Of a stretch of 64,000 bases of DNA, positions 47,226 through 56,567 are shown one piece after another. This DNA comes from Bacteroidales bacterium (GTDB lineage Bacteria > Bacteroidota > Bacteroidia > Bacteroidales > JAFGXI01): assembly GCA_016936665.1 (NCBI GenBank), contig JAFGXI010000008.1, positions 109,081-173,080 of the forward strand, written 5' to 3'. Positions within the stretch are counted from its first letter, which is position 1. Each line of letters starts with the position of its first letter. Position numbers and translations under genes: made by a program. Under the pieces are notes generated by a model that was not told where the DNA came from, searched no databases, and saw nothing but the letters and a program-made list of their open reading frames with translations.

Positions 47226-48089
47226 ATGATTTACATACTATTAAGCATACTGTCCTCAACAGGCATTTTCGTAATATTTAAACGAATTAACAGCCTTCAA
47301 CTAGATATAGCACCCATTATTACAATTAATTATTTAGTTGCATCGGCCATAGGTATGGTTCTATCGCCATACAACCCAAGTGATGTAATACACGAAAATT
47401 GGTTACCATGGGCTTTTATTATTGGAGTACTCTTCATTATATTCTTTTTCATAATTGGAATAAGTTCTAAAATAGCAGGCATTGCCATTACTACAGTTGC
47501 TAGTAAAATGAGTGTAATAATTCCAATATTATTCTCAATTTTATATTTCAACGAGGTTCTAACTTCCGCTAAAAGCATTGGCATTCTACTTGCTTTGGCA
47601 GGCGTTTTTCTAACGGTTTACAGAAAAAACAAAAAAGATAAAAACCAAGGTATATGGCCCATACTATTGCCTCTGATATTATTTGTTGGCATGGGAATGA
47701 TAGACAGTTTAATAAAATACACTCAGGCTACGTATATTTCAAACGACAAAAGCGCCTATTTTACTTCATCACTTTTTGCAGTATCCTTTTTCAGTGGCCT
47801 TTTTTACACACTTCCTAAAAAACAATACAGACCTCAGTACACTAAAATTAAAATCTGGGTATGGGGCCTTGTACTAGGCTTTGTCAACTATGGATCGATT
47901 TATTTTCTAATTAATGCATTAAATTCTAACTTTGCAGACAGTTCTATTGTATTCGGTATCAACAATGTAGGGATTGTAGTGCTTTCTGTTTTAACAGGAA
48001 TTCTTATCTTTAAAGAAAAAATAACACTTATAAATAGCATTGGTATTCTCAGCTCTATAATTGCAATTGCAACGCTGAGTTTGGCATGA
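47226..48089 (+). CDS. EamA/DMT-family membrane transporter
   Basis: 287 residues with about ten hydrophobic helices in two EamA-like halves (IYILLSILSSTGIFVIFKRI at the start; SIVFGINNVGIVVLSVLTGI in the second half). Conserved EamA patterns: SVIIPILFSILYFNEVLTSA (first repeat end) and LIFKEKITLINSIGILS (second repeat end). DMT proteins export or import small metabolites such as amino acids or nucleosides; the substrate is unknown. The start follows the dnaA terminator by 5 bases, and its TGA overlaps the ATG of the YigZ gene. Confidence 0.85.
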   Translation: MIYILLSILSSTGIFVIFKRINSLQLDIAPIITINYLVASAIGMVLSPYNPSDVIHENWLPWAFIIGVLFIIFFFIIGISSKIAGIAITTVASKMSVIIPILFSILYFNEVLTSAKSIGILLALAGVFLTVYRKNKKDKNQGIWPILLPLILFVGMGMIDSLIKYTQATYISNDKSAYFTSSLFAVSFFSGLFYTLPKKQYRPQYTKIKIWVWGLVLGFVNYGSIYFLINALNSNFADSSIVFGINNVGIVVLSVLTGILIFKEKITLINSIGILSSIIAIATLSLA

Positions 48090-48700
48090 TGAATCAAATA
48101 AAAGACAAATACCAAACAGTGGCAAAACAAAGCCAAGGCCTTTATAAAGAAAAAGGCAGTAAATTTTTATCCTTTGTCTTTCCGGTAAGTAATGAAGAAG
48201 AAATCAAACAACATCAAGCAGAAATAAGAAAAGCATATTACGACGCAAGGCATCATGTTTTTGCGTGGCGTTTAGGTGTCGACGAAAATAATTACAGAGC
48301 AAGCGACGACGGAGAACCTGCCAACTCATCGGGCATGCCGGTTTTAGGTCAGATTCGGTCTTTCGAATTAAGCGATATTTTAATTATCGTTGTGCGCTAT
48401 TTTGGAGGCACAAAACTAGGTGTACCAGGGTTAATCAATGCTTATAAGACCGCAGCAAAAAACGCCATCGAGCAAAACCAAATAGTCGACAAAATTATTA
48501 ACAATACCTTCAGAATTGCATTTAATTATGATGACACCAACACTATAATGCGATTTCTTAAAGAACAAAACATCGAACCTTATCATTTAAATTTTCAACT
48601 TTCTTGTGAATTAGATATCGATGTAAGATTGAAAGACTCAGAAAAAATATCAAATTTGCTAAGTGAAATTCCCAATATAAAACATAAACAAATCTCTTAA
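48086..48700 (+). CDS. YigZ/IMPACT-family protein (UPF0029)
   Basis: 204 residues. The N-terminal IMPACT domain shows GLYKEKGSKFLSFVFPVSNE, ARHHVFAWRLGVDE, SDDGEPANSSGMPVLGQI and VVRYFGGTKLGVPGLINAYK, the family signature; a DUF1949-like ferredoxin-fold domain follows (about 130-204). The human homologue IMPACT regulates GCN2; the bacterial role is not established. Two ATG codons stand in tandem (48086 and 48089), and the first overlaps the stop of the EamA gene. It lies 15 bases before pyrB and is probably in its operon. Confidence 0.87.
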   Translation: MMNQIKDKYQTVAKQSQGLYKEKGSKFLSFVFPVSNEEEIKQHQAEIRKAYYDARHHVFAWRLGVDENNYRASDDGEPANSSGMPVLGQIRSFELSDILIIVVRYFGGTKLGVPGLINAYKTAAKNAIEQNQIVDKIINNTFRIAFNYDDTNTIMRFLKEQNIEPYHLNFQLSCELDIDVRLKDSEKISNLLSEIPNIKHKQIS

Positions 48701-48715
48701 TCAATACTTGTTCCC

Positions 48716-49621
48716 ATGAAACACAAAAGCCTCGTTTCGATTGACGACTATACCAAAGATGATTATTTGAAAATCATTGAAAAAGCGGCACACTTCGAAA
48801 AAAATCCAGTGCAAAACATTCTAAATGGCAAAGTTATCGCTACTTTATTTTTTGAGCCATCCACAAGAACACGCTTAAGTTTCGAAAGTGCTGTAAATAA
48901 ACTTGGAGGTAAAATAATTGGCTTTACCGACGCTGCTTCGTCTAGTGTTCAGAAAGGCGAAAGTCTAAAAGACACCATTAAAACTGTTGCTAATTATAGC
49001 GATTTAATTGTGATGCGTCATCCTGTAGAAGGTAGTGCAAGATATGCCAGCGAAGTATCTAATGTACCAGTTGTTAATGCAGGAGATGGGGCTAATCAAC
49101 ACCCTACTCAGACTTTGCTCGATTTGTACTCTATCTATAAAACCCAAGGCACACTTGAAAATTTAAATATTTTTATGGTTGGTGATTTAAAGTACGGAAG
49201 AACTGTTCATTCTCTATTGATGGCAATGTCGCACTTTAATCCAACTTTTAACTTTATTAGTCCTGAATTTCTTAAAATGCCTAAGGAATATAAACTATTC
49301 TTAGACTCAAAAGGGATTAAATATTACGAGCATGAAGACTTTACAGAATATATAAAAGAAGCCGACATCGTTTATATGACTCGTGTTCAAAAAGAACGAT
49401 TTTCGGATCCGATTGAGTACGAAAAGGTGAAAGATGTGTACATTTTACGTAATGAAATGTTAAAAGGAACAAAAGAAAATTTAAAAGTGCTGCATCCGCT
49501 ACCAAGAGTGAACGAAATTAATGTTGATGTTGACGACAATCCTAAAGCATATTATTTCGAACAAGCCCTAAACGGAGTCTATACAAGACAAGCAATCATT
49601 GCAACAATTTTAGATTTATAA
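48716..49621 (+). CDS. pyrB: Aspartate carbamoyltransferase catalytic subunit
   Basis: 301 residues. It makes carbamoyl-aspartate from carbamoyl phosphate and aspartate in pyrimidine synthesis. Visible: [20 protein letters not shown] (carbamoyl-phosphate loop, about 43-62), [14 protein letters not shown] (about 100-113), [17 protein letters not shown] (about 123-139), [24 protein letters not shown] and [10 protein letters not shown]. pyrI follows 21 bases downstream, so the enzyme is the allosteric class B type. Confidence 0.97.
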   Translation: MKHKSLVSIDDYTKDDYLKIIEKAAHFEKNPVQNILNGKVIATLFFEPSTRTRLSFESAVNKLGGKIIGFTDAASSSVQKGESLKDTIKTVANYSDLIVMRHPVEGSARYASEVSNVPVVNAGDGANQHPTQTLLDLYSIYKTQGTLENLNIFMVGDLKYGRTVHSLLMAMSHFNPTFNFISPEFLKMPKEYKLFLDSKGIKYYEHEDFTEYIKEADIVYMTRVQKERFSDPIEYEKVKDVYILRNEMLKGTKENLKVLHPLPRVNEINVDVDDNPKAYYFEQALNGVYTRQAIIATILDL

Positions 49622-49642
49622 AAAATAAAAAAACCGAAAATC

Positions 49643-50107
49643 ATGAATAGCGATAAAAAAGAATTACGAGTAAACGCCATTAAAAACGGCACTGTAATCG
49701 ACCATATTCCCGCTCAAGATCTATTTAAAGTTATTAAAATTCTTGGACTACAAAATATTACCAACACAATGACGTTGGGGAACAATCTAGAAAGTAAGAC
49801 CCATGGTCATAAAGGAATTATTAAAATTTCAGAACTTTTTTTTGAAGATGACGACATCAACCGCATAGCTCTAGCAGCACCAAATGCTAAGTTAAATATT
49901 ATCAAAGATTATGTAGTGGTCGAAAAAAGACAAGTTCAAGTGCCAGACAAAGTGGTAGGTATAGCTAAATGCGTAAATCCTAAATGCGTTACCAACTTTG
50001 AAGATAATATCACTACTAAATTTACAGTAGTAGATAAAGAAAACATTGCATTAAAGTGCCATTACTGCGAGAAGATTACCAATAAAGAAAATCTTCGACT
50101 ACAATAG
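49643..50107 (+). CDS. pyrI: Aspartate carbamoyltransferase regulatory subunit
   Basis: 154 residues. The N-terminal allosteric domain (LRVNAIKNGTVIDHIPA, GNNLESKTHGHKGIIKI) binds CTP or ATP; the zinc-binding C-terminus has CVNPKCVTNFED and CHYCEK (four Cys, about 110-145). It holds PyrB trimers in the dodecamer and sets feedback inhibition. It ends the EamA-YigZ-pyrB-pyrI unit, followed by a terminator. Confidence 0.96.
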   Translation: MNSDKKELRVNAIKNGTVIDHIPAQDLFKVIKILGLQNITNTMTLGNNLESKTHGHKGIIKISELFFEDDDINRIALAAPNAKLNIIKDYVVVEKRQVQVPDKVVGIAKCVNPKCVTNFEDNITTKFTVVDKENIALKCHYCEKITNKENLRLQ

Positions 50108-50113
50108 ACAAAT

Positions 50114-50144
50114 AAAAAAGGCTCTCTTAACGATAGCCTTTTTT
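50114..50144. terminator. Bidirectional terminator between pyrI and the MORN-repeat gene
   Basis: AAAAAAGGCT and AGCCTTTTTT pair around a small bulged loop (CTCTTAACGAT), placed between converging genes. Confidence 0.8.
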
Positions 50145-51360
50145 ATTTTATAAATCTCTGAATAAAGTCTGAGATTTTTTGATCTTGAGTTTTCAGTTGC
50201 AACAAATTCTTAATTTCCTCGTTTGTTGCATTTTCAAAAACGCCTCGCTTTTCTTTTAACGCTCCAGATTCTTCCCATTCTATTTTCCCATGGATAGCTC
50301 CATTTTTATAAAATGCAAGCTTTTTAAGTTGCCCGTTTTCGTACCACCAATAGTTTTTACCATCTAAGCGATCGTTTGTATAATTGTTTTTAATACGAAT
50401 ATTTCCATTTTTATACCACGATACCCACAAACCTGTTTTTTGACCAATAGCGTATGAAACAACCATTCTTTTCTGGCCATTCTCAAACCAATACTCCCAC
50501 TGTCCGTCTTTCTGGCCTAGTTTAACAGATCCTCTCAATCCTTTTTTACCTGAATCGAAATATCCGTATACTTTCCCCTCATAAGGCGTTTCTGAGCTAG
50601 GTAAAAAATATACTTTGTTTTTTTCTTCTAACTGAGAAACGTTTACACCTTGTTCAAAAGTCTGGTCTAATATTTCCTGAAAATATCTAGAAATTAGCAA
50701 CTTATACTCATCATCGAGCAAGATATTTTTATACTTGTTATTATCAATGTCTATAGTAACTGTAATATTATCTTCTAAAGGGCAATAGCCACAACGAAAG
50801 AACTTAAGCAACACTCTGGTTTTCCCTTCTACTCCGGGTATTTCAATATCGCGCCACACGTACGAATTACTTTTCTTTTTTCCCTGTCCAAAACGACCTT
50901 TGAGAATTAATAAAAAATTTGAAACATTTTGGATATTTTTCGAAACAAAAGTCAATAGATACTCTTGAGATTGAATTCCATTCGATTTCCAATACAATCC
51001 TTCAACATAATCGTAACAAAAAGCGACTACCTCATCGAGTAAAAACATGGAATCTTGAAGAAACACAGAAAAAGACGTTTCGGGGTAAAGTGCTCTTAAA
51101 GGTACTTCTTGCTGCTTATACCCTACAGCAGAAATGACTAAAGTATCGTTTAATAAGCTATCGGGAATAGCTAAAGTATAAGAGCCATCCTGACCCGAAG
51201 CAGTACCCAAAGTAGAGTTTCTAACAAACACATTGGCTAACCCTATCGGTTCCCGACTAATGTCTTCCTGAATTGTTCCTTTGATTTGATAATCTTGCGA
51301 AAAGCTATTCAGATTTAACAAAAGTAATATCAACCATATGAATGATAGATTTTTGGGCAT
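50143..51360 (-). CDS. Exported protein: carboxypeptidase-regulatory-like domain plus MORN/YwqK-like repeats
   Basis: 405 residues from the ATG at 51360 (MPKNLSFIWLILLLLNLNSF, a signal peptide); an ATG 36 bases upstream is less fitting. After cleavage comes an Ig-like CarboxypepD_reg domain (IKGTIQEDISREPIGLANVF, GTASGQDGSYTLAIPD; about 22-105), a middle part of unknown fold with CGYCPLEDN, and C-terminal MORN-2/YwqK-like repeats (about 270-375): KDGQWEYWFENGQKRMVVSY, KTGLWVSWYKNGNIRIKNNY, LDGKNYWWYENGQLKKLAFY. Such repeats are common in exported Bacteroidota proteins and often labelled YwqK antitoxin-like, which I do not take as evidence of a toxin system here. Function unknown. Confidence 0.78.
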   Translation of the reverse strand: MPKNLSFIWLILLLLNLNSFSQDYQIKGTIQEDISREPIGLANVFVRNSTLGTASGQDGSYTLAIPDSLLNDTLVISAVGYKQQEVPLRALYPETSFSVFLQDSMFLLDEVVAFCYDYVEGLYWKSNGIQSQEYLLTFVSKNIQNVSNFLLILKGRFGQGKKKSNSYVWRDIEIPGVEGKTRVLLKFFRCGYCPLEDNITVTIDIDNNKYKNILLDDEYKLLISRYFQEILDQTFEQGVNVSQLEEKNKVYFLPSSETPYEGKVYGYFDSGKKGLRGSVKLGQKDGQWEYWFENGQKRMVVSYAIGQKTGLWVSWYKNGNIRIKNNYTNDRLDGKNYWWYENGQLKKLAFYKNGAIHGKIEWEESGALKEKRGVFENATNEEIKNLLQLKTQDQKISDFIQRFIK

Positions 51361-51548
51361 ATGGCACAAAAATAACAAAATAGACACACTTGTCATCTTT
51401 TTTATATTGAATTACGATTGATTTATAAAAAATAATTTATCGACAATTTTCAAAATCGACTTTTTCAATAAGTACAAAATACTTATCTTGTATGGCTTTA
51501 TTGACATATGTTATAATGTTAAAACTCAATATTAAAATTTATTTATAA

Positions 51549-53030
51549 ATGAAAAAAATATTAGTTGCCAACAGAGGAGAAATAGCCCTTCGCGTTATGC
51601 GTTCTATCCGCGAAATGGGATTACAATCTGTTGCCGTATATTCCGAAGCTGATAAAAACGCTCCCTTTGTTAAATACGCCGATGAAGCTGTTTGTATTGG
51701 CCCTCCGGCCTCTTCAGAATCTTATTTACGTGCCGATAAAATTATTCAAGTTTGTAACAATTTAAATGTTGATGCCATTCACCCGGGCTATGGCTTTTTA
51801 TCGGAAAATGCCAATTTTGCAAGATTAGTTGCTCAGCATGGAATTACGTTTATAGGCCCTTCGCCGGAAGCGATGGAAATTATGGGGGACAAACTTTCTG
51901 CCAAGGCTGCTGTAAAATCGTACAACATCCCAATGGTTCCGGGTACCGACGAAGCGATTACCGACATACCGGCTGCTAAAAAAATTGCTAAAGAAGTAGG
52001 TTATCCTATTTTGATAAAAGCCTCAGCAGGTGGTGGAGGTAAAGGAATGAGAATAGTTTCGTCTGAAGAAGAATTCGAAGAACAAATGAAATTAGCCATC
52101 AACGAGGCCGTTTCTGCCTTCGGTAATGGTGCTGTTTTCATCGAACGATATGTTGGTTCTCCTCGTCATATCGAAATCCAAATTATGGCAGATAGCCATG
52201 GTAATATTGTCCCTATTTTTGAGAGAGAATGCTCAATTCAACGAAGACACCAAAAAGTTATCGAAGAAGCCCCTTCATCTGTTTTAACTCCAGAACTTAG
52301 AAAAGAAATGGGCGAAAAAGCAGCCGATGTGGCCAGAGCTTGCGACTACGTTGGAGCGGGCACTGTTGAATTTTTACTCGACGAAAATTTAAATTTTTAC
52401 TTCTTAGAAATGAACACTCGCTTACAAGTCGAGCACCCCGTAACTGAAATGATTTCAGGTATCGATTTAGTTCGCGAACAAATATTAGTCGCTCAAGGGC
52501 ATCCTCTTTCATTTAAACAAGAAGATTTACACATCAACGGACATGCTATCGAAGTGCGTGTGTATGCCGAAGATCCTCGCAACAATTTCTTACCGGATAT
52601 AGGTTTGCTAAAAACATACAGACAACCTATCGGACTTGGAGTGCGTGTAGATGACGGGTTCGAAGAAGGCATGCAAATCCCTATTTATTACGATCCTATG
52701 ATTTCTAAATTGATTGTACATGGAAAGGATCGCGAGCAAGCCATTGAAAGAATGATCAGAGCCATAGACGAATACAGAATTACCGGCATTGAAACAACAC
52801 TTCCATTTTGCAAATTCGTGATGCGTCACGATGCTTTTGTCAGTGGTAAATTCGACACACACTTTGTAAATAATTATTTCAAACCCGAATTTTTAGATGT
52901 CGAGCTTCCTGAAAGCGCGCAAGAAGTAGCTGCAATATTCAGTGCTATCTTGGTGGACGAACAAAAAAACAAATACAAAGAAACCGAGAATCCAAACTCA
53001 AGTTCAACTTGGAAAGTTGTTAGACGATAA
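51549..53030 (+). CDS. accC: Biotin carboxylase (acyl-CoA carboxylase subunit)
   Basis: 493 residues. ATP-grasp biotin carboxylase: KKILVANRGEIALRVMRSIR (1-20 region), IHPGYGFLSENANFA, the glycine-rich loop KASAGGGGKGMRIV (about 158-171), FIERYVGSPRHIEIQI, RECSIQRRHQKVIEEAPS and EMNTRLQVEHPVTE (about 287-300). It carboxylates biotin on the carrier protein using bicarbonate and ATP. The C-terminus is somewhat longer than E. coli AccC (ends SSSTWKVVRR), a form that also occurs with propionyl-CoA carboxylase sets. No carrier or carboxyltransferase gene is adjacent, so acetyl- versus propionyl-CoA use is unsure. A terminator follows. Confidence 0.93.
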   Translation: MKKILVANRGEIALRVMRSIREMGLQSVAVYSEADKNAPFVKYADEAVCIGPPASSESYLRADKIIQVCNNLNVDAIHPGYGFLSENANFARLVAQHGITFIGPSPEAMEIMGDKLSAKAAVKSYNIPMVPGTDEAITDIPAAKKIAKEVGYPILIKASAGGGGKGMRIVSSEEEFEEQMKLAINEAVSAFGNGAVFIERYVGSPRHIEIQIMADSHGNIVPIFERECSIQRRHQKVIEEAPSSVLTPELRKEMGEKAADVARACDYVGAGTVEFLLDENLNFYFLEMNTRLQVEHPVTEMISGIDLVREQILVAQGHPLSFKQEDLHINGHAIEVRVYAEDPRNNFLPDIGLLKTYRQPIGLGVRVDDGFEEGMQIPIYYDPMISKLIVHGKDREQAIERMIRAIDEYRITGIETTLPFCKFVMRHDAFVSGKFDTHFVNNYFKPEFLDVELPESAQEVAAIFSAILVDEQKNKYKETENPNSSSTWKVVRR

Positions 53031-53058
53031 ACCGATTTGTTAAATAAATAAAAAATAT

Positions 53059-53097
53059 CAGCCTAAAGTTTATAAAATAACTTTGGGCTGTTTTTTT
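53059..53097 (+). terminator. Terminator after accC
   Basis: CAGCCTAAAGTT and AACTTTGGGCTG pair with one mismatch around TATAAAAT, followed by seven T. Confidence 0.85.
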
Positions 53098-53145
53098 AAT
53101 TTAAATTTGGAATAATACTTGTATTTTGAGGTTGATTCGTTTTTC

Positions 53146-53730
53146 ATGCGTTTATTATTTGTAATCATATTAATAAGTATTTATTCTTTTGGGTTTAGCC
53201 AGAAACCTAATAAAGAAACCATTGTAACCGGAATTATAATTGTGGGCGAAGACACTATGCCCCATTTCGAATTGAAGGAAGTTATTGTTGTACCAGAATA
53301 TAAATTCACTTCAGAAAAACAAAAAAGAAGATACTCAAGGCTAGTGATTAATGTGAAAAAAGTATATCCATACGCACAAATGGCGAATGCTAAATTAAAG
53401 GATATCGAAAAAAAAGTAGATTCTTTAGGAACAAAATCCATTGCAAAAAAATACATCAAGCAAGTCGATCAGGAATTAAGAGATCAATATGGCGACGAAC
53501 TTAAAAAACTAACTATTACTCAGGGAAGAATACTCATCAAACTTATCGACAGAGAAACCGGAAGCACTTCTTATGAGTTAGTAAAAGAATTAAGAGGCAC
53601 TTTCTCTGCTTTTATGTGGCAATCGTTGGCCAGATTATTTGGCGAAAACTTAAAAGAAGAGTACAATCCGCAAGAAGAAGACCGAATGATTGAGCACATT
53701 ATTTTGATGATAGAAAACGGACAATTATAA
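53146..53730 (+). CDS. DUF4294 family exported protein
   Basis: 194 residues from the ATG at 53146 (MRLLFVIILISIYSFGFSQ, a signal peptide); an in-frame TTG 27 bases upstream is rejected. DUF4294 pattern: VGEDTMPHFELKEVIVVPE (about 32-50), RRYSRLVINVKKVYPYAQMA (about 60-79) and ITQGRILIKLIDRETGSTSY (about 123-142), with FMWQSLARLFGENLKEEY near the end. The family is widespread in Bacteroidota with no assigned activity; it is likely periplasmic and about half helical. It is a single-gene unit. Confidence 0.85.
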   Translation: MRLLFVIILISIYSFGFSQKPNKETIVTGIIIVGEDTMPHFELKEVIVVPEYKFTSEKQKRRYSRLVINVKKVYPYAQMANAKLKDIEKKVDSLGTKSIAKKYIKQVDQELRDQYGDELKKLTITQGRILIKLIDRETGSTSYELVKELRGTFSAFMWQSLARLFGENLKEEYNPQEEDRMIEHIILMIENGQL

Positions 53731-53877
53731 AAAGCTTCATTTCAACCATTTTTTTATAATTTTAGCAAGCTTAAAACGCATTTTATTTCGGGTTGATATT
53801 GATCGAATTTAACAGCGATAAAAACAGGCCGGTTATTTCTTAAATTGAAAATATTGATTCTTTAAAAAATAAAGCTA

Positions 53878-54594
53878 ATGAAGTCACTCTTACGACTACG
53901 AGGAAAATTCAAAGGATATTTCTTTTTGTTACATCTACACACCATTGTTCCTTCCAAAATATTTTCGTTCTTCGGTCATTTATCTTCTCTTTCGAAATGG
54001 ATACAACAACACAGAGTTTTGGGTTATAACGACTTTTACAATCAAAAGTTTAAATACGCCAAACGCTTCGATATGTTTGAGTATTTAATTGAAAAAGAAG
54101 AACTTAACAAGGCAATCGACTATTTTGAGTTTGGGGTATCTAAAGGAGCTTCGTTTCGTTGGTGGGTATCGAAAAACAAGCATCCTGAGTCGAAATTTTA
54201 TGGATTCGATACATTTACCGGTTTACCCGAAGATTGGGGTCCATTCAAAGCAGGAGACATGAGCAACAATAACGAACCTCCTAAAATTGAAGATAATAGA
54301 CATCTGTTTTTTCAAGGCTTATTTCAGCAAACGCTAATGCCGTTCCTAAAAGAATATCAATCGAATCGAAAAAAAATTATTCATTTAGATGCCGATCTGT
54401 ACACTGCTACTCTTTATGTTTTAAGTACAATTGCTCCTTATTTAAACAAAGGCGATATTCTTCTGTTCGACGAATTCAATGTTCCTTGTCATGAGTTTAA
54501 AGCATTTACAGAGTGGTCTCAAGCTTTCTACATCGATTACGAAGTGTTAGCGGCCGTTAATAATTACTACCAAGTGGCTGTGAAAATCAAATAA
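53878..54594 (+). CDS. TylF/MycF-like methyltransferase-family protein
   Basis: 238 residues. DYFEFGVSKGASFRWWVS (about 80-97) is the SAM-binding glycine loop, YGFDTFTGLPEDWGPFKAGD (about 109-128) is typical of TylF/macrocin O-methyltransferase relatives, and KIIHLDADLYTATLYVLSTI with LLFDEFNVPCHEFKAF carries the metal-site acidic residues. Such enzymes methylate sugar hydroxyls in antibiotics or surface glycans. No glycan cluster is next to it, so the substrate is unknown. No membrane anchor is obvious; the first 45 residues are basic and hydrophobic. Confidence 0.8.
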   Translation: MKSLLRLRGKFKGYFFLLHLHTIVPSKIFSFFGHLSSLSKWIQQHRVLGYNDFYNQKFKYAKRFDMFEYLIEKEELNKAIDYFEFGVSKGASFRWWVSKNKHPESKFYGFDTFTGLPEDWGPFKAGDMSNNNEPPKIEDNRHLFFQGLFQQTLMPFLKEYQSNRKKIIHLDADLYTATLYVLSTIAPYLNKGDILLFDEFNVPCHEFKAFTEWSQAFYIDYEVLAAVNNYYQVAVKIK

Positions 54595-54659
54595 CTGGCA
54601 TTAATTTTGGTAAAGACTTTATCATTAACATTTCTTAACAAATTTAAAATTCATCGATT

Positions 54660-55256
54660 ATGAAACAGATAGCTTTACTTTCGCTCATTCTAGTTGTTTT
54701 ATCGTCTTGCATAAAAGAAGGGCCTATGGGTCCACAAGGTTATCCGGGAGAAGATGGCGACGATGCCTCGACACCTCAACTATACTACTTCGATATACCG
54801 GTAGCCAATTTTAACAAAGAGCTCTTTTACGAAGACAACAATTACTTTTACAACGATGCGTGGGTGGCATATGGATACATTCAAGGTGTTACAATTACAG
54901 AAAACGATTTGGTAATGGTGTTTATGCATCAGACTACAGACGGAGGCCCGGACAATTACTTTCAAGCCCTGCCCTATTTAGATTATGTTGATGGAACTGA
55001 AAATTTTACTCAGTACTCTTATGGGATAATGGACGATAATGGCGATCTTATTTTCACGATAAGAACCAACGATGGTAGAAATCCTTATGTTGATATGAAT
55101 GCCACTTGGAGCATCGAATATAATGTTTATTTAGTAAAAGGAACAGAAAGCCGTAAAGCAGAAATTCCAAGCGATGTGAATTTTAAAGACGAAACAGCAC
55201 TAAAGCAGTACTTAGGCATTTCGGAGCGAAAAAAAGTTGAGTTTATTCAACATTAA
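54660..55256 (+). CDS. Lipoprotein with a short collagen-like segment
   Basis: 198 residues. Lipobox LSSC at about residue 17 (MKQIALLSLILVVLSSC), followed at once by five Gly-x-y triplets (GPMGPQGYPGEDGDD, about 21-35), a mini collagen-like neck. The remainder is acidic and beta-rich (YYFDIPVANFNKELFYEDN, NYFQALPYLDYVDGTENF, FTIRTNDGRNPYVDMNATW). Short neck-plus-head lipoproteins of this kind occur in many Bacteroidota; a trimeric collagen-like stalk is suggested but five triplets are few. Function unknown. A -7-like TAATTTTG lies at 54602-54609. A strong terminator follows. Confidence 0.8.
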   Translation: MKQIALLSLILVVLSSCIKEGPMGPQGYPGEDGDDASTPQLYYFDIPVANFNKELFYEDNNYFYNDAWVAYGYIQGVTITENDLVMVFMHQTTDGGPDNYFQALPYLDYVDGTENFTQYSYGIMDDNGDLIFTIRTNDGRNPYVDMNATWSIEYNVYLVKGTESRKAEIPSDVNFKDETALKQYLGISERKKVEFIQH

Positions 55257-55290
55257 ACATACTAAGCATTAATTTTACAAAATATTACAC

Positions 55291-55321
55291 GATCGTATTT
55301 TTTAAATACGATCTTTTTTTT
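55291..55321 (+). terminator. Terminator after the collagen-like lipoprotein gene
   Basis: GATCGTATTT and AAATACGATC pair perfectly around TTT, followed by eight T. The fmt start codon is only 8 bases past the T run. Confidence 0.87.
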
Positions 55322-55328
55322 GTTAAGC

Positions 55329-56273
55329 ATGAATCGATCGTTGAAAATAGTATTTCTTGGCTCTCCGGATTTTGCAGTTGCCAGTTTAAAAGCTCTAGTC
55401 GAAAACGGGCAAAACATTGTAGGAGTCGTCACAGCACCGGATAAACCAGCCGGTAGAGGCCAGAAAATTCAAGAAACAGCCGTTAAACAATACGCTGTAC
55501 AACAAGGACTAAAAGTGCTACAACCTTCAAATTTAAAAGCTTCCGATTTTATTGAAGAACTTAAAGCTTTAAATGCTGACTTACAAATAGTGGTTGCTTT
55601 TAGAATGTTACCCGAAGTTGTTTGGAATATGCCTCGTTTGGGCACGTTCAATTTGCACGCGTCATTATTACCTCAATATAGGGGCGCTGCGCCTATTAAT
55701 TGGGCTATTATCAATGGGGAAAAAGAAACCGGTGTTAGCACTTTCTTTCTTCAACATGCTATAGATACAGGAGACCTAATTTTACAAGAAAAAACAGCAA
55801 TTGGCGAATCGATGTCTGCCGGAGAATTACACGATAAACTTATGAATATTGGCGCAAATTTAGTGGTAAAAACGGTTGAGCTAATCACAATAGGAAAAAT
55901 CGAATCTACACCACAAAAACAAATATTGGGCAATGAATTAAAAATCGCGCCAAAACTATATAAAGACTTAGGTCGAATCGATTGGCAGGAATCCATCGAT
56001 AGAATTCATAACATTGTTCGTGGTTTAAGTCCATACCCTGCCGCATGGACAGAACTCAATGGAAAAACGATTAAAATTTATAAAGGCCAAAAAGAAATTA
56101 GCAGCCACGAAGAACAATTTGGGGCAATATTTAGCGATGGTAAAAAATTTCTAAAAGTTGCCGTAAATGGTGGTTTTTACATCATTGAGGAACTTCAAAT
56201 CGAAGGTAAAAAGAGAATGGATATCGACAGTTTTTTAAGTGGCTACCAACAAAGCATGGAATGTTTTAAGTAG
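55329..56273 (+). CDS. fmt: Methionyl-tRNA formyltransferase
   Basis: 314 residues from the ATG at 55329; a TTG nine bases upstream lies in the terminator T run. It formylates initiator Met-tRNA with 10-formyl-THF. Visible: SLKIVFLGSPDFAVASLKAL (start), VTAPDKPAGRG, NLHASLLPQYRGAAPINWAI (the SLLPxxRGxxPI signature with catalytic Asn/His, about 108-127), STFFLQHAIDTGDLILQEK, and a C-terminal OB-like domain (IVRGLSPYPAAWTELNGKTI). def is not adjacent. Its promoter is not clear because the gene directly follows the lipoprotein terminator. Confidence 0.96.
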   Translation: MNRSLKIVFLGSPDFAVASLKALVENGQNIVGVVTAPDKPAGRGQKIQETAVKQYAVQQGLKVLQPSNLKASDFIEELKALNADLQIVVAFRMLPEVVWNMPRLGTFNLHASLLPQYRGAAPINWAIINGEKETGVSTFFLQHAIDTGDLILQEKTAIGESMSAGELHDKLMNIGANLVVKTVELITIGKIESTPQKQILGNELKIAPKLYKDLGRIDWQESIDRIHNIVRGLSPYPAAWTELNGKTIKIYKGQKEISSHEEQFGAIFSDGKKFLKVAVNGGFYIIEELQIEGKKRMDIDSFLSGYQQSMECFK

Positions 56274-56446
56274 AAAAAAGCTAACTCTTAAATCTATTTT
56301 TTTCAACATTTATAATCATTATTAGTGGTTGAAGTATACCGATTCCTAATAAATTGCATTAGCTTTAGAACCTTAACCGAACTCTAAATCCGAATAAATA
56401 AAACACAGATTTTTAAAAAAGGAATATTAAATTAAATTTATTTTTT

Positions 56447-56478
56447 CATCTCTCACAAGCGGACGCTTGCGAGAGATG
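56447..56478. repeat. GC-rich 32-bp palindrome, REP-like
   Basis: CATCTCTCACAAGCG and CGCTTGCGAGAGATG are 15-base arms with one mismatch around a 2-base centre (GA). It stands out from the AT-rich surroundings. No T run follows on either strand, so it is not a standard terminator. It resembles REP/palindromic units linked to IS200-like or RAYT transposases, but no transposase is in the window. Confidence 0.7.
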
Positions 56479-56567
56479 GGGTTTATGGCAAAGATAAATT
56501 AAGCCTGTGCGAAAACCGTTTATTTAAGCTAGGTGTCATACTTTTTTCAAAGCTTAGACCTGTTTTT

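Noticed and set aside
50143..51360. Toxin-antitoxin system suggested by YwqK-like repeats
   Set aside because: The protein is exported, has a carboxypeptidase-like domain and no toxin gene beside it.
56447..56478. Terminator for fmt or the DsbA-like gene
   Set aside because: No T run follows the hairpin on either strand, so I treat it as a palindromic repeat.
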